The position numbers and the translations under genes are program-made. Shown here one piece after another: positions 8,925 to 18,440 of a DNA stretch of 64,000 nucleotides (position 1 is its first letter; every line of letters begins with the position of its first letter). Origin of the DNA: Arthrobacter sp. SLBN-112 (GTDB lineage Bacteria; Actinomycetota; Actinomycetes; Actinomycetales; Micrococcaceae); NCBI RefSeq assembly GCF_006715225.1, contig NZ_VFMU01000001.1, forward strand, positions 3,472,001 to 3,536,000. The letters run 5' to 3'. The notes beneath the pieces were generated by a model. The model had not been told where the DNA came from. It made no database searches and worked only from the letters and a program-made list of their open reading frames with translations.

Positions 8925-9605
8925 ATGCACATGCATGAAGCTGGATCTGATGAAGCAGCAGGATCATCCGGGCAGGTGCGCGTGTTCATCCTCGATGACC
9001 ACGAACTGGTCCGGCAGGGACTGAAGGACCTGCTGGAGGGCGAAGGGTTCCTGGTGGTGGGCGAAAGCGGGTCCGCGGCCGAGGCCACCCGCCGGATTCC
9101 TGCCCTGCACCCCGACATTGCCATCCTCGACGGAAGGCTTCCCGACGGCACGGGCATTGAGGTGTGCCGGGACGTGCGTTCCCTCGATCCCCGCCTGCGC
9201 TGCCTGATCCTCACCAGTTACGACGACGAACAGGCCCTCCGGGGCGCAGTCCTGGCCGGCGCCTCCGGATACATCCTGAAACAGATCAGGAGCGATGACC
9301 TCCTGGCGGGCATCCGCAAAGCGGCTGCCGGCGAATCCCTGTTCGAACCGGGAGTCGAGCAGCAGATCATTACCGGCCTTTCCACGGTCCCCACCGATCC
9401 CCGGTTGGAGGGCCTGAGCGCGCAGGAGAAGAAGGTACTGGCCCTGATCGGCCAGGGCCTGACCAACCGGCAGATCGGCGACGAGCTGTTCCTGGCCGAA
9501 AAGACGGTTAAGAACTACGTTTCATCCATCCTGGCCAAACTGGGCTTCGAGCGAAGGACGCAGGCCGCCGTCTTCGTCACCAAAAGCTCGACAGACACTG
9601 CCTGA
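8925..9605 (+). CDS. devR: DevR/DosR-like NarL-family response regulator
   Basis: A 226-residue two-domain regulator. The receiver has acidic residues D24/D25, the phosphoacceptor D69 (AILDGRLPDG), LTSYDD and the conserved Lys. A LuxR-type helix-turn-helix follows; its recognition region AEKTVKNYVSSILAKLG and ERRTQAAVF is almost the same as I recall for M. tuberculosis DevR. Equal DNA-reading residues imply an equal target, and matching boxes recur through the locus. The ATG at 8925 has GGGAG upstream. Unlike mycobacteria, where devR and devS are co-transcribed, the kinase gene here is convergent, 27 bases away. Predicted role: transcription activator in hypoxia or NO stress. Confidence 0.93.
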   Translation: MHMHEAGSDEAAGSSGQVRVFILDDHELVRQGLKDLLEGEGFLVVGESGSAAEATRRIPALHPDIAILDGRLPDGTGIEVCRDVRSLDPRLRCLILTSYDDEQALRGAVLAGASGYILKQIRSDDLLAGIRKAAAGESLFEPGVEQQIITGLSTVPTDPRLEGLSAQEKKVLALIGQGLTNRQIGDELFLAEKTVKNYVSSILAKLGFERRTQAAVFVTKSSTDTA

Positions 9606-9632
9606 CAACCCGCTCCCCCCCTGGCAGAGGCA

Positions 9633-11512
<1,880 letters not shown>

Positions 11513-11518
11513 ACGGCC

Positions 11519-11977
11519 ATGAACACAGCAGCTGCAGAACCGGAAATCAAAGAACTCGGCGTCCACGATTGCTGGAAGTACCTTCGGTCCACGTCCATCT
11601 GCAGGATTGCCTTCACTGACGGGGAGGCCTTGGAAAACTACCCCGTGAATTTCGTTCCCAGCAACGGCACCCTGCTGATCCGTACCGGCGAAGGCACAAA
11701 GCTCGCCTCCCTGACGGACCGGAAAGCCGTAACGGTTGAGGCTGACGGAATGAACCAGTACGGCACCATCGCCTGGAGCGTCATCCTCAAAGGGCACGCG
11801 CTGGTGGTGTCCGATGAAGAGGAAACACGGGACGCGATGGAGGCGGGCCTGTCTCCCTGGCAGCCGGGCCAGAAGAACGTCCTGCTGCGGATTACGCCGG
11901 AGGAAATCAGCGGCCGGAAATTTGTGATTGCGGCGCCCACCCATTGGTGGCCGCCCAGGGAGCCCGCCGCCGGTTAG
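11519..11977 (+). CDS. PNPOx-like FMN-binding split-barrel protein
   Basis: A 152-residue protein of the pyridoxamine-5'-phosphate-oxidase-like superfamily. Visible features are CWKYLRSTSICRIAF, YPVNFV, LLIRTGEGTKL (flavin phosphate-binding strand) and the closing WSVILKGHA segment. The family includes F420- or FMN-dependent reductases and nitroimidazole-resistance proteins; the substrate cannot be told. It is probably leaderless and lies under a DevR-type box, in keeping with flavin reductases in the mycobacterial DosR regulon. Confidence 0.82.
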   Translation: MNTAAAEPEIKELGVHDCWKYLRSTSICRIAFTDGEALENYPVNFVPSNGTLLIRTGEGTKLASLTDRKAVTVEADGMNQYGTIAWSVILKGHALVVSDEEETRDAMEAGLSPWQPGQKNVLLRITPEEISGRKFVIAAPTHWWPPREPAAG

Positions 11978-11991
11978 GCGGATTTCGATTA

Positions 11992-12005
11992 GCGCCACGT
12001 GGCGC
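11992..12005. promoter_or_regulatory. perfect 14-bp palindrome before tandem UspA gene
   Basis: GCGCCACGTGGCGC is a perfect palindrome 41 bases before the ATG at 12047. It is unlike the DevR boxes and may be an operator for another factor or a small hairpin. Confidence 0.4.
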
Positions 12006-12046
12006 CAGCCAGAACCCTTTCCAAGTACCCCAAAGGATGGACCCCC

Positions 12047-12913
12047 ATGGCACCTGCCAAGCCAATCGCCGTCGGCATCACGGATACCTCGGCATCCAAC
12101 GCTGCCCTGTTGTGGGCAGCAGCCCGGGCCAACAGGCTGCAGCGTCCCCTCGCCGTCGTAAATGTTGTGGACGACCGCTGGATGGCAGCCGAAGTCCTGC
12201 CCTACCTCGAGATCCTTCGTGAATCAGGACTGGCCTTGTTGAAGGAGGCCGGCGAAAAGGCGACCGCTGCCGAACCGGGCCTGCAGGTTACCCTCCAGCT
12301 GCTCGAAGGCGGTGTTGGCGCCGCCTTGGGTGACTATTCCAGGAATGCCTCCATGCTCGTCCTTGGCACCAGCGGCCACACGCGCGGTGCCCTGACTGAC
12401 CGGGCACTCCAGGCAGCAGCCACGGCCGAGTGCCCGGTAGCGGTCATTGGGGACGGCCAGGAGCCGGGCCGGGGCATTGTGGTGGGCGTGGATGGATCAC
12501 GGGAATCGACGCAGGCGGTGGCCTTTGCGGCCGCCGAAGCTGACGCGCTCGGGGAGGAACTCACCGTCCTTTACGCCTTCACCGGCCCCAGCCGGTGGAT
12601 CGCGGCCGGCCTTCCGCAGAGCAGCTTTGCCACCCATGTAATGGAGGAAGAGCAGATTGTGCTGTCCGAAACTGAGGCGGGCCTCCGTCAGGACTACCCG
12701 GATCTTTCGGTCAACACCGTGATGGAAACCGTCCTTGAGCCGGCCGACGCCCTGATGCGTGCCGCCGCGGGGTCACGGCTGCTGGTCCTGGGCAGCCGTG
12801 GAAAAGGTGGCTTTGAAAGGTTCGTCCTGGGGTCCACGGCACATGCGGTCCTGACCCAGCCGCCGTGCCCCACCATCATCACCCGCCTGCACAAGCAGCA
12901 GCACCAGGACTGA
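12047..12913 (+). CDS. tandem-domain universal stress protein
   Basis: A 288-residue protein of two UspA domains. Domain 1 (IAVGITDTSASNAALL) has lost most of the Gly-rich nucleotide loop (LGTSGHTRGALTD). Domain 2 (IVVGVDGSRES) keeps GSRGKGGFERFVLGST. One domain is therefore probably structural and one ATP-binding. ATG 12047 is preferred to ATG 11999 because AAAGGA precedes it and a UspA strand starts directly. A P-type ATPase gene begins 22 bases downstream, suggesting an operon. Confidence 0.92.
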   Translation: MAPAKPIAVGITDTSASNAALLWAAARANRLQRPLAVVNVVDDRWMAAEVLPYLEILRESGLALLKEAGEKATAAEPGLQVTLQLLEGGVGAALGDYSRNASMLVLGTSGHTRGALTDRALQAAATAECPVAVIGDGQEPGRGIVVGVDGSRESTQAVAFAAAEADALGEELTVLYAFTGPSRWIAAGLPQSSFATHVMEEEQIVLSETEAGLRQDYPDLSVNTVMETVLEPADALMRAAAGSRLLVLGSRGKGGFERFVLGSTAHAVLTQPPCPTIITRLHKQQHQD

Positions 12914-12935
12914 CGGGGGCGGGCTGCCTGGCCGG

Positions 12936-15473
12936 ATGTCAATAACCGGGGAGAACGGAGCATCGGTTCCGGGCATGGACTTCAGCCATGCCCGGAACGG
13001 GCTCTCCACCGCCGAAGTGCGCGAGCGGACGGCCGCCGGACGCATCAACAGCGTGCCGACGGCAACCAGCAGGAGCGTCGGCGACATTGTCCAGGCGAAC
13101 GTGTTCACGCTTTTCAATGGCGTGGTGGGAGGCTGCTTCATCCTGCTCCTGGTCCTTGGGCAGTGGCGTGACGCGCTTTTCGGCCTGTCCGCTGTCAGCA
13201 ATTCGCTGATCGGCATCGTCCAGGAGTACCGGGCCAAGCGTTCCCTTGACCAGCTGGCCATCTTGCAGGCGGCCAGGAACACCGTGATCAGGAACGGCGC
13301 CAGGGAGGTCATCTCCTCGGAGGACCTGGTTCCGGACGACCTCGTGGTGCTCAATGCCGGAGACCAGGTCATGGCGGACCTGGTGTTGCTCGGCGTAGGC
13401 GGGCTTGAAGTGGATGAGTCCCTGCTGACGGGCGAGTCCGAGCCGGTCCCCAAACAGGGCGGTGCGGTGCTGCTGTCAGGATCGCTGATCCTCGCAGGCA
13501 ACGGCCGTGCCACCGTGCTCCGGGTGGGGCCGGAGACCTTCGCGTACCGGCTGGCAGCAGAGGCTCGGCGCTTCTCCCTGGTCACATCGGAAATCCGAAG
13601 GGGGCTGGAGAGGGTGTTCACCGTGATCACCTGGCTGCTGCTGCCCACCGCCCTGCTGCTCACGAATGCGCAGATGCAGGACCAGGGTGGATGGGCCGGA
13701 GCCATGGAATCGGGACGGTGGGTACCGGCCGTCGTGGGAGCCGTGGCGGGCATCATGGCGATGATTCCGCTCGGCCTGCTGCTGATGACCAGCGTAGCTT
13801 TTGCCGTAGGCGGTCTCCGGCTTGCCCGCCGGAAAGTCCTGATCCAGGAACTCGCCGCCGTGGAAGTACTGGCACGGGTGGATGTCCTCTGCCTGGATAA
13901 GACCGGCACCCTGTCCTCCGGCGCCATCGTGTTCGATGCCATCCACGACGCCGGGACCGTCCATGACGCCAGGGCCGCCCACACGGCCGGGTGGCGGCAG
14001 GCGCTGGAATGGTTTGGCGCCCACGCGGATGCCAGCAGTACCGCCGCGGCGATCGGGGCGGCCTTCCCCGTGCAGGAACCCCTCCGGGAAGATGGGGCAG
14101 TGCCGTTTTCCTCCGCGCGGAAGTGGAGTTCGGTGACCTTCGCGCCGGAGTCCGCTGCTTCCGGCTCCTGGATCCTCGGAGCCCCCGATTCCGTACTCGG
14201 CTCCCCCGGCTGTGCCGAGGCACACGAAAAGGCAGCAGCCCTCGCCTCCAGTGGCCTCCGGACGCTGGTCCTGGCGCACCTGCCGGCGCCAATGCCGCCG
14301 GACGCCGCCGAGGCAGGCCTGCCTCCCGGGCTGGTGCCGGTCCTGCTGCTGACCTTCCGCGAGAGCATTCGCGGTGACGCCGCCGCGACGCTCGACTACT
14401 TCCGCCGGCAAGGGGTCACCGTCAAGATCATTTCCGGCGACGATCCCCGGACCGTAACAGCCCTTGCCCGGGAGGTGGGCTTTGGAGGCGGAATTGCCTT
14501 TGACAGCAGGGCGCTTCCCCATGATCCTGTCCTGCTGGAAGAAACGGTGGAGTCCCACAGCCTCTTTGGAAGTGTCACGCCGTCCCAAAAGCGGGACCTG
14601 ATCCAGGCGCTGAAACGGCGGGGGCATACCGTGGCCATGACGGGGGACGGAGTGAACGATGTCCTGGCGCTCAAGGAGGCGGACCTGGGCATCGCCATGG
14701 ACTCGGCATCACCTGCAACCAAGGCCGTGGCCCGCCTGGTCCTTCTTGACGGGCGCTTCGAAAGGCTGCCGGCGGTGGTGGACGAGGGACGCCGGGCCAT
14801 CAGCAACATCGAACGCGTCTCCCTGGTCTTCCTGAGCAAGACTGTCTATGCCACGGTCATCTCGGTGGTCACCGGCATCCTGTTGCTGGCCTTTCCGTTC
14901 CTGCCGCGCCAGCTCTCCGCCCTGGACGGACTGACCATCGGCCTGCCGGCGTTCTTCCTGGCCCTGCAGCCCGGCGGCCAGCGTTATGCCCCCGGATTCC
15001 TGCGGCGTTCCCTCGCCTTCGCGGTCCCGGCCGGCATCTGCACCGCCCTGTGTGTCCTGGCGGTCAGCGCGTATGGGCAGTTGTGGGGTGGGCACAGCCT
15101 TCAGTCCGCGCAGTCTGCAGCCACCATAACCCTGGGCCTGGTGGCAGCGTGGATCCTGGTGATGGCATCACGGCCCCTCAACCGGGTGAAGGCGTTGATC
15201 CTTGCCGGGATGTACGCGGGACTGGTCCTGTTGTTCACCGTTCCCTTGACGCAGGAGTTTTTCCGGGTGGAGTGGCCGCCCGCCGGCCTGCTGGCTGTAG
15301 CGGTTGCCATAGCCGCGGCCGGGTGCGGGGCCATCGAACTGGTGGGCCGCTTGACCCGCCGGCCCCCGGCGGGCGCGGGCGAAACCGGGCTGGGACCTTT
15401 GACTCTGGAACCGGATTCACGGGAAGGGGATGGTGGAATTGCCGGGCAACGCGAAGGTCCGGCTTCGACATGA
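12936..15473 (+). CDS. CtpE-like P-type ATPase
   Basis: An 845-residue P-type ATPase. Motifs in order: LTGESEPVP (actuator), IPLGLLLMTS in TM4 in place of PEGLP, LCLDKTGTLSSG (phosphorylation site, about 321) and MTGDGVNDVLALKEAD (hinge). This architecture resembles mycobacterial CtpE, described as a Ca2+ importer or exporter depending on species; substrate here is unproven. The long final segment adds several helices and a charged tail. The start is uncertain: ATG 12936 lacks a clear ribosome site, and ATG 12975 lies inside a perfect 13-bp stem-loop. It follows the tandem UspA gene. Confidence 0.88.
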   Translation: MSITGENGASVPGMDFSHARNGLSTAEVRERTAAGRINSVPTATSRSVGDIVQANVFTLFNGVVGGCFILLLVLGQWRDALFGLSAVSNSLIGIVQEYRAKRSLDQLAILQAARNTVIRNGAREVISSEDLVPDDLVVLNAGDQVMADLVLLGVGGLEVDESLLTGESEPVPKQGGAVLLSGSLILAGNGRATVLRVGPETFAYRLAAEARRFSLVTSEIRRGLERVFTVITWLLLPTALLLTNAQMQDQGGWAGAMESGRWVPAVVGAVAGIMAMIPLGLLLMTSVAFAVGGLRLARRKVLIQELAAVEVLARVDVLCLDKTGTLSSGAIVFDAIHDAGTVHDARAAHTAGWRQALEWFGAHADASSTAAAIGAAFPVQEPLREDGAVPFSSARKWSSVTFAPESAASGSWILGAPDSVLGSPGCAEAHEKAAALASSGLRTLVLAHLPAPMPPDAAEAGLPPGLVPVLLLTFRESIRGDAAATLDYFRRQGVTVKIISGDDPRTVTALAREVGFGGGIAFDSRALPHDPVLLEETVESHSLFGSVTPSQKRDLIQALKRRGHTVAMTGDGVNDVLALKEADLGIAMDSASPATKAVARLVLLDGRFERLPAVVDEGRRAISNIERVSLVFLSKTVYATVISVVTGILLLAFPFLPRQLSALDGLTIGLPAFFLALQPGGQRYAPGFLRRSLAFAVPAGICTALCVLAVSAYGQLWGGHSLQSAQSAATITLGLVAAWILVMASRPLNRVKALILAGMYAGLVLLFTVPLTQEFFRVEWPPAGLLAVAVAIAAAGCGAIELVGRLTRRPPAGAGETGLGPLTLEPDSREGDGGIAGQREGPAST
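12966..12998 (+). other. perfect 13-bp stem-loop at the start of the CtpE-like gene
   Basis: Arms 12966-12978 (GTTCCGGGCATGG) and 12986-12998 (CCATGCCCGGAAC) pair fully around a 7-base loop. The arm contains the alternative ATG at 12975, so folding would hide that start. Confidence 0.6.
15391..15407 (+). promoter_or_regulatory. DevR/DosR-type box before Hsp20
   Basis: TGGGACCTTTGACTCTG lies in the last codons of the CtpE-like gene, 79 bases before the Hsp20 start. Its reverse complement matches the box before ppsA at 14 of 17 positions. Confidence 0.55.
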
Positions 15474-15486
15474 GCAGGAGGCAACA

Positions 15487-15909
15487 ATGACTGACCTGAT
15501 GAAATGGTTTGATAACCGCCGCTCCCCCATGGATGTCATCGAGCGGCTTTTCGAAGGTGATATGGGGTCCTCCGCCATCCGGGTTGAAGAGATGGTGGAC
15601 GGAAACACCCTCGTGGTGCGGGCCGAGCTGCCCGGCGTCGACCCGGAAAAGGACGTGGACGTGACGGTCACGGACGGCGTCCTGACCATCAGGGGCGAGC
15701 GGCAGGAAAAGAAGGAGCACAAGGACAAGGACAGCTACCGGTCCGAGTTCCGCTACGGTTCCTTCGTCCGGCGGATTCCCCTCCCCAGCGGAGTGCAGCA
15801 GGACGACGTCACGGCTTCGTACAAGGACGGCGTCCTTGAAGTGCGTGCCCCGATTCCGGAGCAGGGACAGGGCACCGGGCCCTCCAAGATCCCCGTCACC
15901 AGGAGCTGA
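15487..15909 (+). CDS. Hsp20/alpha-crystallin small heat-shock protein
   Basis: A 140-residue small heat-shock protein. The alpha-crystallin domain spans about residues 38-130 (LVVRAELPGVDPEKDVDVTV, then GVLTIRGER and SEFRYGSFVRRIPLP), with a short IPV tail motif near the end. It acts as an ATP-independent holdase. The counterpart in M. tuberculosis, HspX/Acr, is a hallmark of the DosR regulon. ATG 15487 has GCAGGAGGCAAC before it. A bidirectional terminator follows. Confidence 0.95.
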   Translation: MTDLMKWFDNRRSPMDVIERLFEGDMGSSAIRVEEMVDGNTLVVRAELPGVDPEKDVDVTVTDGVLTIRGERQEKKEHKDKDSYRSEFRYGSFVRRIPLPSGVQQDDVTASYKDGVLEVRAPIPEQGQGTGPSKIPVTRS

Positions 15910-15931
15910 GAACGTTTAACGTACGACGCCG

Positions 15932-15958
15932 GCGCCTGGCCCTGTGAGGGCCAGGCGC
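15932..15958. terminator. bidirectional terminator between hsp20 and ppsA
   Basis: GCGCCTGGCCC and GGGCCAGGCGC form a perfect 11-bp stem with a 5-base loop, followed by CTTTATT. It lies between two converging genes. Confidence 0.85.
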
Positions 15959-15959
15959 T

Positions 15960-18389
15960 TTATTGCCCCTTGGCCAGGGCTGCGGCCAAGGCTGCTTCCG
16001 CTGCCGCGATAACCGGAAGTGTCCGCACGTAGGTGTCCGGGTTCAGGGACACCGAATCGATCCCCTGGCCCACCAGGAACTCTGCGAGGTCCGGGTGGTT
16101 GCTGGGCCCCTGTCCGCAGATTCCGATCTTGATGCCGGCAGCATGGGCCTTGGTGATGGCCTCGGCAATCATGGACTTCACCGCCGGGTCCCGCTCATCG
16201 AACAAACCTGAAAGTTCCTCCGAGTCGCGGTCCACCCCCAGCACCAGCTGGGTGAGGTCGTTGGAACCGATGGAGAACCCGTCAAAGCGTTTGGCAAACT
16301 CTCCGGCCAGGACCACGTTGGAGGGAATTTCGCACATCATGTAGAGCTGCAGTCCTTCCTGGCCCCGGACCAGTCCGTGCTCTTCCATCGCCTCTATGAC
16401 CTGGTCCGCTTCCCGCACGGTGCGGCAGAAGGGGACCATGACAATCACGTTGCCGAATCCCGCCTGCTCGCGTACGCGTTTGAGGGCTTTGCACTCCAGC
16501 GCGAATCCCTCGCGGTAGTGGCTGCTGTAGTAGCGTGAAGCGCCGCGGAAACCCAGCATGGGGTTCTCCTCAAGACGCTCGAAGGCGCTGCCGCCCACCA
16601 GGTGGCTGTACTCGTTGCTCTTGAAGTCGCTGAGCCGGACAATCACCGGTTTGGGATGGAAGGGGGCGGCGATCTTGGCGATCCCTGTGGCCAGCACGTC
16701 GATGAAGTACTCCTGCGGGTCCTGGTAGCCGCTGGTGAGCTGCCGGATGAGTTCCGCCTCCTCCGGGTCCGCCACCCTTTCGGGATGGACCAGGGCCATG
16801 GGGTGGATGCGGATCAGGCTGTTGATGATGAACTCCATGCGGGCCAGGCCAACACCGGCCGCGGGCAGCCGCCACCACTTGAACGCGGCTGCCGGGCTGG
16901 CGATGTTGATCATCACGTTGGTGCGGGTTACCGGCAGGGCCTGCATGTCCATGTCTTCCACGGTGAACTCCAGCAGCCCCTCATAGACGCGGCCCTCCTC
17001 GCCGTCCGCGCAGGACAAGGTGACCTGGCCGCCGTCGGGCAGGACCTCCGTGGCGTTGCGTGTCCCCACGACGGCGGGCACCCCCAGTTCCCGGCTGACA
17101 ATGGCCGCGTGGCTGGTAGGGCCGCCGTGGTCGGTGATGATGCCTGCGGCCCGCTTCATGATGGGCACCCAGTCCGGGTCCGTCATCCGGGTGACCAGCA
17201 CGGAGCCGTCAACGAAGGATTCGATGTCCTTGGCATCCCGGACCACGCACGCCCGGCCCCGGGCTATGGAGTCACCGATGGCGGCACCCGTGACCAGGAC
17301 CCGCCCGGGCTGTGCGAGGTGGTAGGTGCGGAAGGTGGAGGCACTCCGGCGGGCCTGCACTGTCTCCGGCCTTGCCTGCACCATGAAGAGTTCGCCGGTT
17401 ACCCCGTCCTTGGCCCACTCCATATCCATTGGCCGCCCGTAATGGTCCTCCACGGCCACGGCCCAGCGGGCCAGCAGGACCACCTCGGGGTCCTCCAGCA
17501 CCAGCGAGCGCTGCTCACGGTCTGTGGTCTCAACGGTCCGCGTCCTGGCATCCCCGCCGTGGCTGTACACCATCTTGCGTTCCTTGGCCCCAAGCTGGCG
17601 TTCAATGACGGGGCTGAAGCGCCGGTCTGCGAGGAGCGGCTTGAACACCTGGTATTTGTCCGGGTTGATGGTTCCCTGGACCACGGTTTCACCCAGCCCC
17701 CACGCGGCGCTGATGACCACCACGTCCGGAAAGCCGGACTCGGTGTCAATCGAGAACATCACCCCTGATGCGCCCAGGTCGGAGCGGACCATCCGCTGCA
17801 CCCCGACGGACAGGGCAACGTCCAGGTGGTCGTAGCCCTTTATTTCGCGGTAGCTGATGGCGCGGTCCGTGAACAGGGAGGCGTAACAGCGCCGGCACGC
17901 CTCAAGGACCGCGCGGGCGCCGGCAACATTCAGGAAGGTTTCCTGCTGCCCGGCGAAACTGGCGTCGGGCAGGTCCTCAGCCGTGGCGCTGCTGCGGACC
18001 GCGACGGCAACCTCTGCCTGTCCGGCGCGGTGGCAGAGTGCCCGGTAGTGTTCCTGGATGTCAGCGGCGATGCTTTCCGGGAACGCGGCCTGCAGGAACA
18101 GTTCACGGATCGCTGCGCCCGCCTGGCGCAGCGTCAGGGTCCCGGCACGCTGTTCCCCGATATGCTTCCTGATCCGCGGCTCCAGGTCATTGGCGGCAAC
18201 AAATGCGCGGTAGGCAGCGGCCGTCGTGGCGAATCCTTCGGGGACCCTGACCCCTGCCGATTGCAGTGCACGGCTCAGCTCCCCCAGGGAAGCGTTCTTT
18301 CCTCCCACCGAGGGGATGTCCGCGATCCCTGTGTCTTGGATCCACTTGACGTTGATCTCGGTAAGGGAGGTTTCTGCGGCGGCACTCAT
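15960..18389 (-). CDS. ppsA: phosphoenolpyruvate synthase
   Basis: An 809-residue PEP synthase (pyruvate, water dikinase). The N-terminal ATP-binding domain begins with VGGKNASLGELSRAL. The swivelling phospho-His domain carries GGPTSHAAIVSRELGVPAVVG near residue 427. The C-terminal TIM barrel ends with GFSIGSNDLTQLVLGVDRDS and GICGQGPSNHPD. It converts pyruvate plus ATP to PEP, AMP and phosphate. The ATG at 18389 fits the family N-terminus; the frame extends upstream but as Arg/Pro-rich noise. A DevR-type box lies 35 bases upstream. PEP synthase in a dormancy regulon would favour gluconeogenic flux under energy stress. Confidence 0.95.
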   Translation of the reverse strand: MSAAAETSLTEINVKWIQDTGIADIPSVGGKNASLGELSRALQSAGVRVPEGFATTAAAYRAFVAANDLEPRIRKHIGEQRAGTLTLRQAGAAIRELFLQAAFPESIAADIQEHYRALCHRAGQAEVAVAVRSSATAEDLPDASFAGQQETFLNVAGARAVLEACRRCYASLFTDRAISYREIKGYDHLDVALSVGVQRMVRSDLGASGVMFSIDTESGFPDVVVISAAWGLGETVVQGTINPDKYQVFKPLLADRRFSPVIERQLGAKERKMVYSHGGDARTRTVETTDREQRSLVLEDPEVVLLARWAVAVEDHYGRPMDMEWAKDGVTGELFMVQARPETVQARRSASTFRTYHLAQPGRVLVTGAAIGDSIARGRACVVRDAKDIESFVDGSVLVTRMTDPDWVPIMKRAAGIITDHGGPTSHAAIVSRELGVPAVVGTRNATEVLPDGGQVTLSCADGEEGRVYEGLLEFTVEDMDMQALPVTRTNVMINIASPAAAFKWWRLPAAGVGLARMEFIINSLIRIHPMALVHPERVADPEEAELIRQLTSGYQDPQEYFIDVLATGIAKIAAPFHPKPVIVRLSDFKSNEYSHLVGGSAFERLEENPMLGFRGASRYYSSHYREGFALECKALKRVREQAGFGNVIVMVPFCRTVREADQVIEAMEEHGLVRGQEGLQLYMMCEIPSNVVLAGEFAKRFDGFSIGSNDLTQLVLGVDRDSEELSGLFDERDPAVKSMIAEAITKAHAAGIKIGICGQGPSNHPDLAEFLVGQGIDSVSLNPDTYVRTLPVIAAAEAALAAALAKGQ

Positions 18390-18423
18390 GGCTCGATTCT
18401 GGCCTCCGGCCAATGGGGCAGGC

Positions 18424-18440
18424 AGAGTCTTTGGTCCTAG
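18424..18440 (-). promoter_or_regulatory. DevR/DosR-type box before ppsA
   Basis: In gene direction it reads CTAGGACCAAAGACTCT, 35 bases from the ppsA ATG at 18389. It overlaps the stop codon of the upstream ATPase gene. Confidence 0.6.
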
